Source: Paramarasmius palmivorus | Taxonomy: Eukaryota > Basidiomycota > Agaricomycetes > Agaricales > Marasmiaceae | Assembly: GCA_037176845.1 (NCBI GenBank) | Contig: JAYKXP010000275.1 | Coordinates: 1 to 39,595 of the forward strand | Direction of reading: 5' to 3' | Length of the DNA stretch: 39,595 nucleotides | Made by a program: the position numbers and the translations under genes | Notes under the pieces: generated by a model | What the model saw: the letters and a program-made list of their open reading frames with translations, nothing else | Databases searched by the model: none | Told to the model about the DNA's origin: nothing | Shown: positions 1 through 10,811 of the stretch, in pieces | How the letters are laid out: each line of letters starts with the position of its first letter | Position numbering within the stretch: position 1 is the first letter of the stretch

Positions 1-2
1 AA

Positions 3-528
3 AACAAATGGGATGATTGGCTGGGAGGGAGGTGGTACTATTGGTCGTTAGACTCTGCTGGGGAAAAGGAGGTGTCAGAGGATGAGTGGCGGAGGTTGGG
101 CCTTCCGTCATTCGAGACTTCTATTGAAGTATTGCATACCTGGTGGGATTGTGATGCCTATGATGCGATTGAAATGGTCAATCGTCATCAAGGCTTTGAT
201 CCCTTGTCGTTGGATCTGGCCCGATCTCTTGGGCATACAGTTCTTGAGGTTGTTGGTGACAGGCGTTTTGAGGAGGTTGAAGATGAAGGTGAGCTTCTCC
301 GTTCTTCCGTCAATGCATAACTCTAATACAGAACATTCTTAAGATGACAAGCCCTTGGCCATAGATGTTGGTACCGAGTCAGCCCAGCCATTCACACTTC
401 CATCGAAATTCGAGGAGAGGATGCAATGGATCCGTGCATATCGCTCGTTATTTTTGGGCTATGCAAGAACATCATCAAGCGAGGATAGCCCATGCCCAGA
501 TGGACCAGATATTGCAGACATTGATTGA
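3..528 (+). CDS. 3' fragment of a kinase-like hypothetical protein paralogue, cut by the window edge
   Basis: This is the C-terminal part of a second member of the family of the intact gene at 21863-24196; the 5' part lies outside the window. Exon 3-288 is open in frame 3 and aligns without gaps over most of its length to the penultimate exon of the intact gene. Shared blocks are WDDWLG, YYWS, LGL.SF, HTWWD.DAYDA.EMVN and FDLARSLGH-like sequence. A donor (gtgagc) follows at 289, at the same codon phase as in the paralogue. With the acceptor at 342-343 the last exon stops at 528 and lacks the hydrophobic tail of the intact gene. A hydrophobic tail-like stretch ending at 601 lies in the +1 frame, so a frameshift or another acceptor may be involved. 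It could be expressed or a decaying copy. Family membership is solid; function is unknown. Confidence 0.7.
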
Positions 529-1417
529 GGTGGTGCGTAGATATGTTACGTTGTTTACATTCCTGTGTCGCATTACTCTGTTTCAATTGGCCCAACTATG
601 ATCATATGTACACCTTCTAAGTGTGGTTCTAGTGTAGAAACAGTTTATATACACACAACAGACGAAGATCACGAATGGCATACAAGGTGACAGGTATCCA
701 CACCGAGATGGTGTAATTGCCCAGATGCACACACAACTCCAAACCAGTTGCCTTTTTGTCAATACCTGCATCCTCAAAAGCTCCAATAGCCCACAAGCCA
801 TCTTTATTGATGCCCCCGACTTGGATACCTGTGTGCGTAATCGTTCCTTGAGTTTTCGGGGCTTGGGGTTATGTTTGGTAATTTGCGTAGGCGTGAAACT
901 GTTGCCAGCGGCGGCGGTGAGTGCTGGGACGAATGGGCAGGAGCTGTGGTTATGCCTAGTGTGTGGGTATAGGTGCGGGAGGTTGAGTTTGGCAGCCTGG
1001 GACACGGGGCGTAGCTTCAAAATGAGGTAGTGCCGAAATAGCAAGGGAGAGGCAGTGTGGGCTCTGGGGGTAGGACTGCGATGTAGGTTTGGGTTCTAGT
1101 GTGTGTAGAGAGGGATTAGAGCGATGGATATGTCCAAGATTGAGGATTTTGATATCGTACGGTGACCAAGGCTGAGGCACATATATCTGGATCCTGATAT
1201 TGAGGCTGCTCAAGGTCTAGGCAGTGACAACGTTGTGAGAGCAAGGAATGAAGCAAAGGGATAAAAACGCACCTGTTCTTTATTTACTCAGCCTACAAAA
1301 TCCCACTCTGAGCACTGAAGGACGTTGGGGCATCGAGGTGAGAGGCACGATGCATGGTGTTGCCCTGAGAGATGGGCTGAGCATGCTACCAGGGATGTAG
1401 ACTGGGAGAGACGTACC

Positions 1418-1500
1418 TATGGTGAGGCCGGATAAGATGAGTCTATAGTGGATTGAGAATCTTGACGGCGCATTGGATGGACAAGAGGTGGTGGTCAAAG
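1418..1500 (-). pseudogene. Conserved minus-strand exon relic (SNAP..F.I type)
   Basis: Read on the minus strand, this stretch gives TTTSCPSNAPSRFSIHY and ends at a gtacgt donor at 1417-1412. The equivalent place near 31.8 kb gives SNAPPRIPIQHT, and weaker versions are seen near 4.4, 8.5 and 18.2 kb, each followed by an intron-like donor. Similarity at protein level next to a retained splice donor suggests a former coding exon. I do not recognise the protein. Confidence 0.35.
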
Positions 1501-1681
1501 TGGAAGCATCCTGCCGCTGGCGCTTCTCTTCTCACAACGACCACCTCCTTCAACACGTTCATCTTGGGTAGGCCTAGAAAGGTGTGTTCAAACTTTCTGT
1601 ATACTATTCTTAGATCTAACATACCTTTCAGAAGCTCATAGAAATCGAATACAAGATATACCTCAAGAGGTGCGACTGTCG
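1477..1681 (+). pseudogene. Small two-exon relic, AAGASLL / L..IE(Y/F)K type
   Basis: Exon 1477-1581 reads from an ATG (MDKRWWSKWK...) for 35 codons. A 50-nt intron (1582-1631: gtgtgt donor, ctaac branch, ttcag acceptor) is followed by an exon at 1632-1681 starting KLIEIEYKIYLK. The same exon-intron-exon arrangement recurs near 4.5, 15.1, 18.4, 25.2 and 32.0 kb, and on the minus strand near 11.3 kb. The second exon is conserved as L..I(D/E)(F/Y)K. In the 25-kb copy a one-base deletion before the donor shifts the frame, so at least some copies are dead. Function unknown. Confidence 0.35.
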
Positions 1682-1706
1682 GTATGTTCACTATTCTCAA
1701 TGCTTT

Positions 1707-2985
1707 TCACCGTCGCTCATCGCTCCTGCTAGGCAATAACAAACCACAAAACGCCATCTAAACCTTCAAAGATGTATTGTAATCCATGCATTCCCCAATG
1801 TCTCCCTATCACCTTTTCAAACGCGCTCCTCGACACCGCTACGACCCGTTCCCAATTGCTTCAAGTTCAAATCGACACAGTACCATCCAGAAAGCCTCAA
1901 CCACTTTGACCTAGGCTGCAGTTCCTCTTCTCTCGCGACATGGGCACTATGGATCCCTTTTCTTCCTCCCACTCGCATTATAACGCGTCCCGTCGCCTGC
2001 ACTCTACCCTTGCATCCTAGTGTTCACCCTACACCTTTCTCGTTCCCACCTCTTAAGATTCCGCAGGAATGACGCCTTCGCAATAATCCCAGCTTACTTC
2101 TCTGTGTATGGCCCTTTTACCGCAATCGAGAATCCCAAGGCTACGCAGTTACCCCCGCTCCCTTTGCTCACGCTAGCTATCGACCCTTGTCGTCCATTCC
2201 ACCAAGTTGCAGACGTGCTCATGGTGATTCATGGGGTGATGGTAGAGTTTTGGATACAAGAACGGGCATGCGTATGGTAGAATTAGCGGTTGAGTCGAGT
2301 TTGTGGGTGTACCAGTAAGTGCTCACTGTCCCTCACTTTTCGTTGCATTTTACTGACATACTATTGTCTCCAGCAACAACAAAACCTCACTGAAGTCTGG
2401 TTGTAGCCTTTTGGTGGAATTGGCAGGCTTGGAAAAAAAAAACACTCCTCAGCTGTCTCCTGCACACCCGTCTTCCTCAATGTTCAAACATCCACTCTCT
2501 GCCCTCTACCACCTCGTAGCTCCCTACTCTTCCCAAATTCATCCTCCAGATCCATACCCCAAGCTCCTCCTAAGCTTCACAAGCGTTCCCAGGTTGTTCT
2601 ACCGACCAAGACCTTCATTTCCTCTTCTTCGGCTCCGCACATTTACACCCCCAGCTCCACCCGAACTCGAGCTCTGTCACCTTTCTTCCTTTGCTCATCA
2701 AGACCTACCCAAAAAAACTAGCCTGGTTTTGCATGCGCCAAGCTCACGGAATTGTCAGCGCGATACGTCATGGAGGTATTCTTCAAGCGCGCGATATAAA
2801 CCTGCTACGCCAACCTACGCTGTTATTGGGGGTATGGGGGTATGGGGATGGGATACGCTTGGTCGGGTCTGGATGAGGGAAAAGCGGCGCATGGAGCAAG
2901 GCTGGGAGTGCTACTGTTTCCGCTGTCTGTATTGTCCCTTTTATTCTGCTCTTATCTGGTATTGATGTTGTTTCATGTACAGCAG
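1707..2985 (+). repeat. Module B, copy 1
   Basis: It is similar to 27783-28640 plus 30150-30500, to 32085-33080, and in reverse to about 10050-11250. Landmarks in order are TTTTCACC.TC.CTCAT, CGCGCTCC..ACACC, CCTCAACCACTTTGACC, an intron-like gtaagtgctc...ttccag segment near 2312-2374, and a G/T-rich stretch with repeated ggtatggg near 2830-2850. The open frames at 2020-2280 and 2411-2965 are not maintained in the other copies, so I do not call genes. Confidence 0.7.
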
Positions 2986-4230
2986 TCAACCTAGAGCATC
3001 CAGAACGTTAGGCGACACGAAGCATTCCTCATAACTGTTGTTGAAGATACCCACTACCTTCCGCGTACATATTGTATGGAACTTGAGATCGGGGATGTGC
3101 CTTCCCCGCTTCCGGTTCTGAATCGGATTATGTGTACGGGTGGTCATGATAATATCCCATATCAGGATTTCCAGGATGTTCATTCAATTACTGTGTATCT
3201 AATACATACATGCAGTGCATCCTCGTCGTTGACCTCCGAACTACAGTATTTCTCCCTGATACCACCCGTTGGCCAGTCCTTCGGTATACGCATCCAAGTC
3301 ATTCCATGACAGAGAGCGGTTACCTTTTGACTGCAGCAAGATCCTTTGCTCTGAATCGCCTGTATAGTAGTTAGTAACAATGTCGTGTTGATGTCCATAT
3401 ATGGTAGGCATCCTTCCATTTAGGGAAGGAAGACGAACAAGAGTGGAGCACAGGCCTTGAAGCTTGAGGTCCGAGCTTTCAACGTTGCTCTAAAATGATA
3501 GTATCAGAATCTTGAGAGCAACTAGCTCGTAGATCAAGATGGTAGTTACCCAGCTCATTAACTTCTCTCTTGAGCTACGGTGATCTCCATCCTCCCTCAA
3601 CCAACGAAGGACCGACCTCGACGCTTATTCCAATCGAACGTGTAATTCCCCGAGCTTGGTAACCCAATACCCCCGGAACCGCCTCTGCATCCAACGTTCT
3701 AGGATGATCAAGGTCTCCCCGTAGAGGTTCGGGCAGGTGTTCGCTGAAGTGCGGAAATGCTAGGACATTCAACGCAGCGGAGGGCGGGGCGTTGGTATTC
3801 GTATAGTCGTTCGGGTTTGAGATGCACATGTGAAGTTTTAGGATCTAGGCTGCCATGTAAAAGCCAAGTCGTACATATGGAAGAATGGTGCTCACCGTGT
3901 TCAAGCCCTATGTACATCCTGGCTGACAGTATCCAGTGGGAGTCCATTCTCCGTGAGCCGTTGGGTTTGCGTAACGATGAACCCAGAACAGGAATATCGA
4001 AGCATTGGGCTGTGGGTAGTACTGGTGTCGGTTAGGCGCGTGCGGAGACTCGGACATTGATTTCCTGAGGTAACGGTTCTTCTGGCGGGAGTAGATGCAG
4101 AGTAGGTGGCCATGGGGTTATAGTAGGTAGGAAGGACGGTAGAGCTGAAGCTACGGGAGTGTGTGCGTAGGTTTTGTTGGCTGTTGTTCCGAGATGGAAT
4201 GGAAGGGCACATCGAGCTTCGAGGTCCTAT
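2986..4230 (+). repeat. Module C, copy 1
   Basis: It is similar to 30500-31600 and 16450-17200 in the same orientation, and in reverse to about 8700-9720 and 11700-13330. Landmarks are an imperfect palindrome around ccttcca..t..ggaagg (3410-3430), the ACTAGCTCGTAGATC.AGAT box near 3520-3540, and the minus-strand conserved exon described separately. No intact gene was found. Confidence 0.7.
3578..3829 (-). pseudogene. Conserved minus-strand exon relic (NVLAFPHLND type), copy 1
   Basis: The minus strand is open for 84 codons and contains NVLAFPHFSEHLP, then a longer open stretch ending near 3578. Four other loci give related peptides: 31020-31125 minus (NVLVFPHLNDY), 9198-9300 plus (KILAFVDLNDHLLP), 12863-12960 plus (NALLTFLHLNDRSYP) and 16905-16975 minus (NAHPFPHLNK, then a stop). 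I do not recognise the family. This is the longest open version and the best candidate for retained coding. Confidence 0.4.
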
Positions 4231-4289
4231 CCTAGGCGGGAGTTGAGGCTATGGGAGCAGAAAATGGAGCAGGGCATTGAAAACTCACC

Positions 4290-4600
4290 TTTTCGTAGTC
4301 ATCCACCCAGAAAACTGCCCACTGAGAGCAATAGGAGAGGTCGGGTTTTATTGTAAAAGAGGCCGGTACGTTGAATTCCAATTTGAGGTGCAGTCTATAG
4401 GTGAGGAAAGAGGTGGTGGTAAAGGCGGAAGAGTGTTTTGCCGCCGGCACTTGACCTCTCTCAAGAACAGTCATGTTGTTTATCCTTTCGCAGCCTATCG
4501 CGGTACGCTCAAGTGTTTTCTGTGCACTTTCTTGGGAGCTAACACACCTTTAAATAGCTCAACTCCAAGATTGAACTAGCCAAAGCATGACATAACTATC
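4290..4600 (+). repeat. Module A', copy 1
   Basis: This has the A-type arrangement: an a-c-rich box near 4310-4330 (actgcccactgagagcaat), gtgaggaaagaggtggtggt, a gccgccggc core at 4440-4448, and then an intron with gtacgc donor and aaatag acceptor (about 4502-4557). The following exon begins LNSKIELAK and stops. Close counterparts are 17880-18460 and 31620-32065. Confidence 0.6.
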
Positions 4601-5019
4601 TCAACTTTGGTATGCACACTAATCACAGCCTACGCGCGTACGGTTTTCATCGGGGCTCATTGAACCTTCTCCCATGCACGTACTGCAGCCTAATCCCTAC
4701 TTCTCATGGAAGTCGCCGTGCAGCCTTCCTTGTATTTCGGGCATCCCCCGTATACTCTTACCGCCGCCTTTGGAAATTGTCGCTCACAATGCGAACACAC
4801 TCTCGCCAATCCAAACTCGTTCGAACCATTCCTTTTGACCAGCCCATTTAATCAAGTCGCGAAAAAGTTCCCGCTGGATCTTGTGGTAATAATAGGCTCG
4901 GATATGGAAGCTAGCATGACGGGAGCGACCCCAAGCTGAGATTGCTGTTTTCACTAAGTAACGTCCAGGGTAAGCATTCGTCGTTTTTTTAGCTCTTCCG
5001 AGTCAGCGCGTTTTGTTTA
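4601..5019 (+). other. No gene recognised
   Basis: There are only overlapping short open frames of 77-79 codons with no conserved motif, no repeat match that I could see, and no convincing splice pairs. Confidence 0.4.
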
Positions 5020-5960
5020 CACCTATCCACAGTGGTGTCTTTCAGAGACCTGGCTTGAGCCTTTCAGTCAAAACCGTGGACCCGGAACTTCTTCCAGCAC
5101 CCAATACATCTATAACCTCATCAACGATTCAATACCTATTACTCAAGTTGATTCAAGGATATCTGTTGCCAGCTTCGCCATCCTATGCTCCAAATCATTA
5201 CCTGAAATCGATATCCCAATCAGTCTTGGGTTCAGAGTCTCAGCGGCCGTCCTATCGATACCACTGTGGATATAGGCAATGTCTTGAGCGCACAATGCCG
5301 TCAAACTACGACTCGTGAAGGAGAGATTGAATGGCGGGTGCTAGGTGTTGGATTTCGGGTGTCAGCATTGGCGTTCGCATGGACGAGAGGTGTACAACCT
5401 CTACAGCTGCGAATATGTAGATCTGTAGAGTTGTCGGTCTTGTCGGTCTGGTTTCCTCGCGGCTATTGTGGACCTTTGGATGGCTGATCTCTCGACGAGC
5501 CTCGAGTATTCAATAACAAGGTTAGTATGTCCAAACTTTCTCGGTGTCTTTTGCTAATAGTTATATCTAGCGCAACACGATACATTTCCCGATGAATGTG
5601 TACTCATTTGAATGGGTAATGAGAGGAGCTGTCGAGAGCTTGAAGATGTGGGCATTAGTACGTCGGAATCTTTTACTCTCCTCTGCAGCTACTGATGCCT
5701 ATGGTTACTCTAGACTAAGACGGTATATAGCCGTCGGCTCCAACTTTCATTGGCGCGGAAAGCGTCAGAGGACCTGCATATTCAGTTGCTGGTGAGGGTC
5801 AAAGCGCATTCCCTCAAGGGAAGCTACACAAAGAGCACATATTCGTCAACGCGGATGTTTTGGGTAAGATATCTTAGCCTCACTCTGTGGTAAATAGCAC
5901 CCAGACTGAACCGTCTTTTTTCGCATTTCTAGCTTCGGCAAGAACGAGGCACCAAAGACT
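5020..5960 (+). pseudogene. Module F, copy 1: multi-exon gene relic with NVYxFEWV exon
   Basis: It aligns with 19180-20000. The shared peptides, in order, are an IP..LGF segment (near 5213-5240; IPGFLGFGSF in the other copy), a G(V/F)GF..-like hydrophobic segment, and an exon at about 5574-5650 reading NVYSFEWVMRGAVE before a gtacgt donor. The matching exon at 19650-19735 reads NVYLFEWVIGRASE before the same donor. Introns near 5520-5573 and 5651-5712 keep donor, ctaat/ctgat branch and tag acceptor. Hydrophobic pieces hint at a membrane protein. In-frame stops interrupt joining of the exons, so it is probably a pseudogene. Confidence 0.45.
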
Positions 5961-7044
5961 TTGCATCATTAAGGAGATGCGAAGAACATCCTAGGACGTG
6001 TAGATCCCAGGACAACGTCTCTGCATAGCTCAACACCAGGAACGGCCATGGAACAACATTGCACCCTGCAAGATACTTTTGCCATCTACTATCTTCTACG
6101 CGTCTTCAGTGCCCATTTCCTCTGGCTCCGTGTTTTACAGAGAAGCTGCGAAGGATATCTGTCCACGAGGAGTGTGTCTTTGGGAGCTGTGATTCACATA
6201 GTTTTCGGATACGGACTCGGACTCGGGGATGTGTTGGATTGCTCTCTGGATGCTGGTGAGTACCTCCATGTTCATCTTCTCGTTCTCTCAGAAGTTGCTA
6301 ACTTTGCCTTGTTTCTCCAGTAATCCCATTGCAAGCTCGTTTAATCTCGAAATATTTGCGCTTCCGGAAGATACGAAGATACGCACAACGCCTATCGCTG
6401 ATGCCGGATAATGAACGTCGAACACGTCTGTCAACTGGGAAACGTGTCTACATACCCGCTGCTCAGCTTTACTCTGAATTCCACATCCCAACTCTGACTG
6501 GTCGTTCTCGTTGGTCAGGTTTGGGCTGGGTGTGAAGAAAGCCTAGGCTTTGATGGCTTGTCGTACTGCTCATCTCTGGCTGCCGCTGGGAGGTCCGGCT
6601 GGAAGATTGCTGATGTGGATGGACTGGGCTGAGGCGAAGGAGGAGCGTGTGTGTATGGGAAAGATGTCGATGTTGAATCCGAGGGATCGGCACATGGCGA
6701 AGTGGTCTAGTGAGAAGGAAGGGGAAGCGACCAGCGACTTTGGCAGTGGATGAACATTGACGTTGGTTCTAGAGCGATATATTCGTGCATGAGTTGGACA
6801 TGTACACTTGGATTCGTACGTTCGATATACACTTGAGCCTTTTGCTGTCTGACTTACGGGTTCTTTGCAGTTCGTTGGTGGATGTTCGCTGTCCACTACT
6901 TTTTCGACGTGTCGTACCTACGGCGGCAACGAAAACTTCATAGAGTCTCGGCTTTGAGCTCTTAGTCAAATCGGTAAAGCTCAGGAATAACTGTTTCATT
7001 CCCCATGCTGCTATTCCGCTACTACACCCATACCTCCTCGACAT
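5961..7044 (+). other. No intact gene; scattered intron-like segments
   Basis: Weak splice-like pairs are present (for example gtgagtacc near 6255 with an acceptor near 6320), but no exon chain stays open. Opposing frames of about 70-108 codons overlap on both strands without recognisable motifs. Confidence 0.4.
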
Positions 7045-7350
7045 ACAACAGGCGGCGATACCTTGCCTTTACCTGCCTCGCGAGTTGCAATCAATCCTTC
7101 CTCACCTCATTGTCCAACTCCATGTCTCCATGTTCGGGTTCTACACTATCCTAGTGACCTAGGTGGCATGAAGGTTTGCTGGTCGAAGTACCAAGTCGGA
7201 ATTCACGAACCTGAGAACTTTCTAGTTTTCGTGTCAGATGCTGGTTAGCTCTTGACTCGTAGCTATAGACCTCGTCATTCCTCAGCCGTTGAACATCGAA
7301 TCGTCGACAAGCATCACCGAGATGTCGTCTGGACAGGACAGCAGCTTTTA
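7045..7350 (+). repeat. Module D, copy 1
   Basis: Similar to 37780-38080. Shared landmarks are ttacctgcctcgcgagt-like sequence, a ctatcctagtgacctaggt core (itself a near-palindrome), gttagctcttgactcgtag and cgacaagcatcaccgagatg. No open frame is shared. Confidence 0.7.
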
Positions 7351-7439
7351 CCTAGGTCCCAGCACGCCTACAATCTAGCAAAATGACAACAATCTCCTTC
7401 ACGTATCGTGTTCAGTCTTTTGAGGACGGCGGATCAGGT

Positions 7440-8110
7440 GCAGGTGGTGAAGAGTATGCTGAAGGTTAGAAAGAACCTTTAGAATGGCGTCGAACTTCGT
7501 AGCTGGTAGCGATTCGTTGATGTTAGCGAGTCGATATCCTTGCTGGTATGTCTTGAATCTACACATACTTATCGCTTCGCCTCGCTGATACTTATGTTTA
7601 GAACTAGGTTACTCTCTGATTCAATAAGGCGCCGTACCTATCAATGAATGTGTTGATGGTTCAAGCTCCAGGGCTTGGCCACGAGGCTAAGCAGAGATGA
7701 ATGTCCACAAGAAGAGCCGAAGATGTCCTTTCAACGCGGTTACTGGTACGTCTGTTCCTTTCGTTACAGCTCTTTCCTCGCTGATATCTCGCTGTCCCGA
7801 CTAGCGCGGCCCCCAATATCAAGGGTTGGATCGGAAGGTTAAGGCGAGCATAGCTGAGTTTGTCAACTGGGAGATACGTGCGCAGATGCTGATGGAGTAC
7901 GAGCTATGGCACTCAACCAGGTGTAGCGACGTAGCAATGAGTGGCAGGATGACTTGAAGCCGGAGCGTTGATCATGAACATTCTTCGTAGCTCGAAGGAA
8001 TCGCACTCGAGGAACTAGTAGCAGAAAAACAAGTCTGTATTGTAGCTGCTAGTGTGAATGACAGGGATTTCGAGTACTATCCGCGAAGGATTCAATACTC
8101 AAGCTCATGG
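7440..8110 (+). pseudogene. Module E, copy 1: exon-intron relic
   Basis: Matches 36490-37000. The first exon-like piece reads FVAGSDSLMLA; the second copy reads LVAGSDSLILA. Both are followed by a gtatgtcttga donor and a tag acceptor after about 60 nt. A second intron, gtacgtctgttcctttcgtt, starts near 7747. Stops interrupt the joined frame. The architecture resembles module F and may derive from the same gene family. Confidence 0.45.
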
Positions 8111-8339
8111 TTATCTTTGAATGCGGTATCAACATCGGGAGTAGAGTTAGATGTATAACGCACCTTTGCCTAGTATTGTATGGCCTCAGAGAACATCTCA
8201 ATCTAGCTCAATATCGTTGGAACTTTAGGCCGTAAGCCTCGAGCGTAATCGGCGGCGGTTGCGGTAGAGACGAAGCAACTGGTTATAGGTGTGGGTTTGA
8301 GCGCTGAACTTGAGATTTGAAAAGTCGGGCTTCTTGAAC
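8111..8339 (+). other. No gene recognised
   Basis: Short spacer with no open frame of note, before the reversed A'-module begins. Confidence 0.4.
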
Positions 8340-9129
8340 GTATGTCAGAATTCAAACGGTGTACAGTTAGTGGTTGAACGTACCTTATAAGCTCGCAGAG
8401 AGAAACGCACTTTGAACCTTGAGAAGAGAAGTGCCGGCGGCAAACATTCTTCCACCTTTACCACCACCTTTCTCGGATTTCTATTACTCCTCAAAGAAAC
8501 CCAATTCAACGTACACTCGTTTTCTATATGACGACAGGTATATCTCTCGCTCAACGTCCCTGGCAGCGCTCTCAACTTATCTTAGGCCAAAATCACGCGC
8601 CATGCCTCCAACCTCAACACTCCGACCTCTTTTCGGTGGTCAAAGTAAGGATTTTGCTTGCTGTATGACTACGAAAAGGTACGTGTCCAAAGTTATTCAA
8701 CACTTCAACACCTTTCTCACTCAAATAGCCTCAGCTCCGCCTAGAGATTGGTCTCGAAGTTCAACGTTCAACACGCCCTTCCATGTCCATCTCAGACCCA
8801 CAACCAGCAGTACCTACACGCACACTCCCGTAGCTCCAGCTCTACCGTGCCTCCTGCTTACTTTACCTTACCCTACCCTGCCTCTCCTCCAAGCTTGCTC
8901 CTGCCAGAAGAATTCGTCATCATCTCTTCACAAAGTTCACGCACCCGGCCGATACCAACGCCCAAATCTACGCCCCGAAGCGTTGATAATCTGTATCTGG
9001 GTTCATTGTCACCCAAACCTGACGTTTGACGGAGAATGGATACTTAGTGGATTCTGTCAGCCGGGACATGGGGCTTGAACAAGGTGAACACCATTCTTCC
9101 ATATTCACGACTTCTACTCATTCTGCGTG

Positions 9130-9333
9130 GAAGTCCAGATCCCAACACATCTCAGATCTGAACTACAAACACCCCAACACACCCCGACCCTCTCTACGGT
9201 GAAAATTCTCGCGTTCGTGGATCTTAACGATCACTTACTGCCCCATGAGGTTCTACCACTTGCAGAGGTAGAGCTCTCGGCGCACATGCATAGGCGATCC
9301 TATCAGGTAGTCGAGATCCGGGTGCTGTATTAA
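9130..9333 (+). pseudogene. Conserved exon relic (NVLAFPHLND type), copy 2
   Basis: The plus strand reads KILAFVDLNDHLLP followed by HEVLPLAEVELSAHMHRR, closely matching the minus-strand peptide near 31040-31115 (PHDVLQLPEVEISVRMQRR). Similarity spans about 30 residues with mostly conservative changes. The frame ends at a stop at 9331-9333. Function unknown. Confidence 0.45.
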
Positions 9334-10589
9334 TGTCCGACAGGGTCGTCAGTTCGGAGGGTCGTTAGTTCAGATGGGCGTCGAGTTGGTCAGTTGAGGG
9401 TTGAGATTAAGGCGTAATAGACAAGGGGTCGAAGAGCTCAGTGAGTATTGGTATATACCAGCTGGTTGTTGTCAAGATACTGATTTTGTTGCAGGGTAAA
9501 CTAAAATCCTCGCACCCCAAGGCACAGATGTACCTTTCTTGAGTTCTTTCCATTTTGGGAAGGTCCCTTACTGCTTATGGACATCCACAAAGCAACTTGA
9601 ATAAACACAACATTGCTATCGGCCACATACTTTACAAGACATTGGGAGCATGAGTTGCGCCACAGTCAAAGCGTCGCCGTTGACTTGAACTTATATACCG
9701 AATCCAACAGTGTTATTAGGTAGCGCTACTAGAGTTCAACGACAAGGATGTATCGCGTGTACATACATAGAAGATACGTGTCGTTGAACGGGATAGCATA
9801 AAAGTCCAGATACGGGGTATCATCGTGACTGTCCAACCTGTATACGGACTCCTATTCAAAACGGTCGCGAAAAAGACAACCTCCAATTCCGGGGTCGATG
9901 CGATACCTGGAAGGTGGCGAGTGTCTTCAAGAACGGTGGTAGGTGATCATCCTGTCGCCAGACGTTCTAGGTGACTCGGTTGACGACTGCTGTACACAAG
10001 GCAACATCAATATCAGTCGAGAGCAGAAAAAGGGAAGAGTACCTGCACAGGCCTGCTCCATGACCCATTATCCGCCGCTTTTTTCTCGTTCGTGTCTGAC
10101 TAAGCGCGTCCCATCCCATCCCTTCCAAGGTATCGTATTTGGGCCTAGGAGGCGTTCAATGAATACCCCCACGGCGTATCGTGCTGACAATGCCGAGAAC
10201 TTGGCCCAAACGACCAAACGGCCTCAGCTCGTTGGACAGGTCTCATGAGCGAAGAAAGGAAGGAGCCAGAGCTCGAGTGAAGGTGGAGCTGGGGGTGTAG
10301 ATAAGGGGAGCCGAAGAAGTGGAAATGGAAGCTTCGGTTGGTAGCAAAGCTTCGTGGAGCTCAGACAGCTCGGAAAGCTCAGAACCCGGGCTTGGGGTAT
10401 GAGTCTAGAAGACAGAGTTCTGAAGATTAGGGCTACGAGGGCGGAGTGCGGACGTTTGGATATCGAGGAGGAAGGATGTGCGGGTGTAGCAATGGGACGT
10501 TGTTTCCAAGCTTGCCAATGCGAAAAACGGCTAGGACTGGGCTCCAGCGAGATCTCATTGCCGCTGTAGATCATCGTATGTCAGTAAGA

Positions 10590-10811
10590 CACGTCGAAAA
10601 TGGGGGATGGTGTCCACTTACCCAGCAGTGTCATACCAGCAAGCCGACTCGAACATCGATTCTACCCTGTCCATTCTTGTCTCGACAGGTTTACCATTAT
10701 CATCCTATCAACCACCATGAGCGCATTCGCGACTTGGTGGAAGGTATGGGACAAGACTTCTGGGCTGAACAAAGGGAGCGGGACCAGTTGTGGACGCTGG
10801 GGAGTTCATGA
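10590..10811 (+). pseudogene. Conserved exon relic in module B (HHE.(I/V).DLVE type)
   Basis: The plus strand reads ILPCPFLSRQVYHYHPINHH, then ERIRDLVEGM. The minus strand near 28.2-28.3 kb reads ILPCPFLYPQAHHHPMYHHE followed by PVCDLVE. Retention of ILPCPFL, HP..HHE and DLVE between a forward and a reversed module B copy implies an ancestral exon. The protein is not recognised, and surrounding stops argue that both copies are relics. Confidence 0.4.

Larger units (their letters stand above)
1..1690 (+). repeat. Segmental duplication, copy 1 (module A)
   Basis: This block is collinear with 23558-25300, with high similarity by eye over about 1.7 kb. It includes the kinase-like 3' end, the following intergenic DNA and the small-exon region near 1280-1690. 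The 529-1270 stretch has no convincing gene. Its minus strand keeps a lysine/arginine-rich segment (KPRKLKERLR, around 840-870) that is also present near 24430-24460. The downstream reading frame differs between the copies, so it is probably decayed. Confidence 0.85.

Noticed and set aside
2411..2965. 184-codon plus-strand open frame in module B
   Set aside because: The equivalent stretches of the other module B copies do not keep this frame; rich in proline, serine and leucine from pyrimidine-rich DNA.
8419..9078. 219-codon plus-strand open frame
   Set aside because: It runs across the reversed A' and C modules and through an apparent exon-intron boundary (gtatatct near 8535). Its translation is low-complexity, and the frame is not kept in any other copy.
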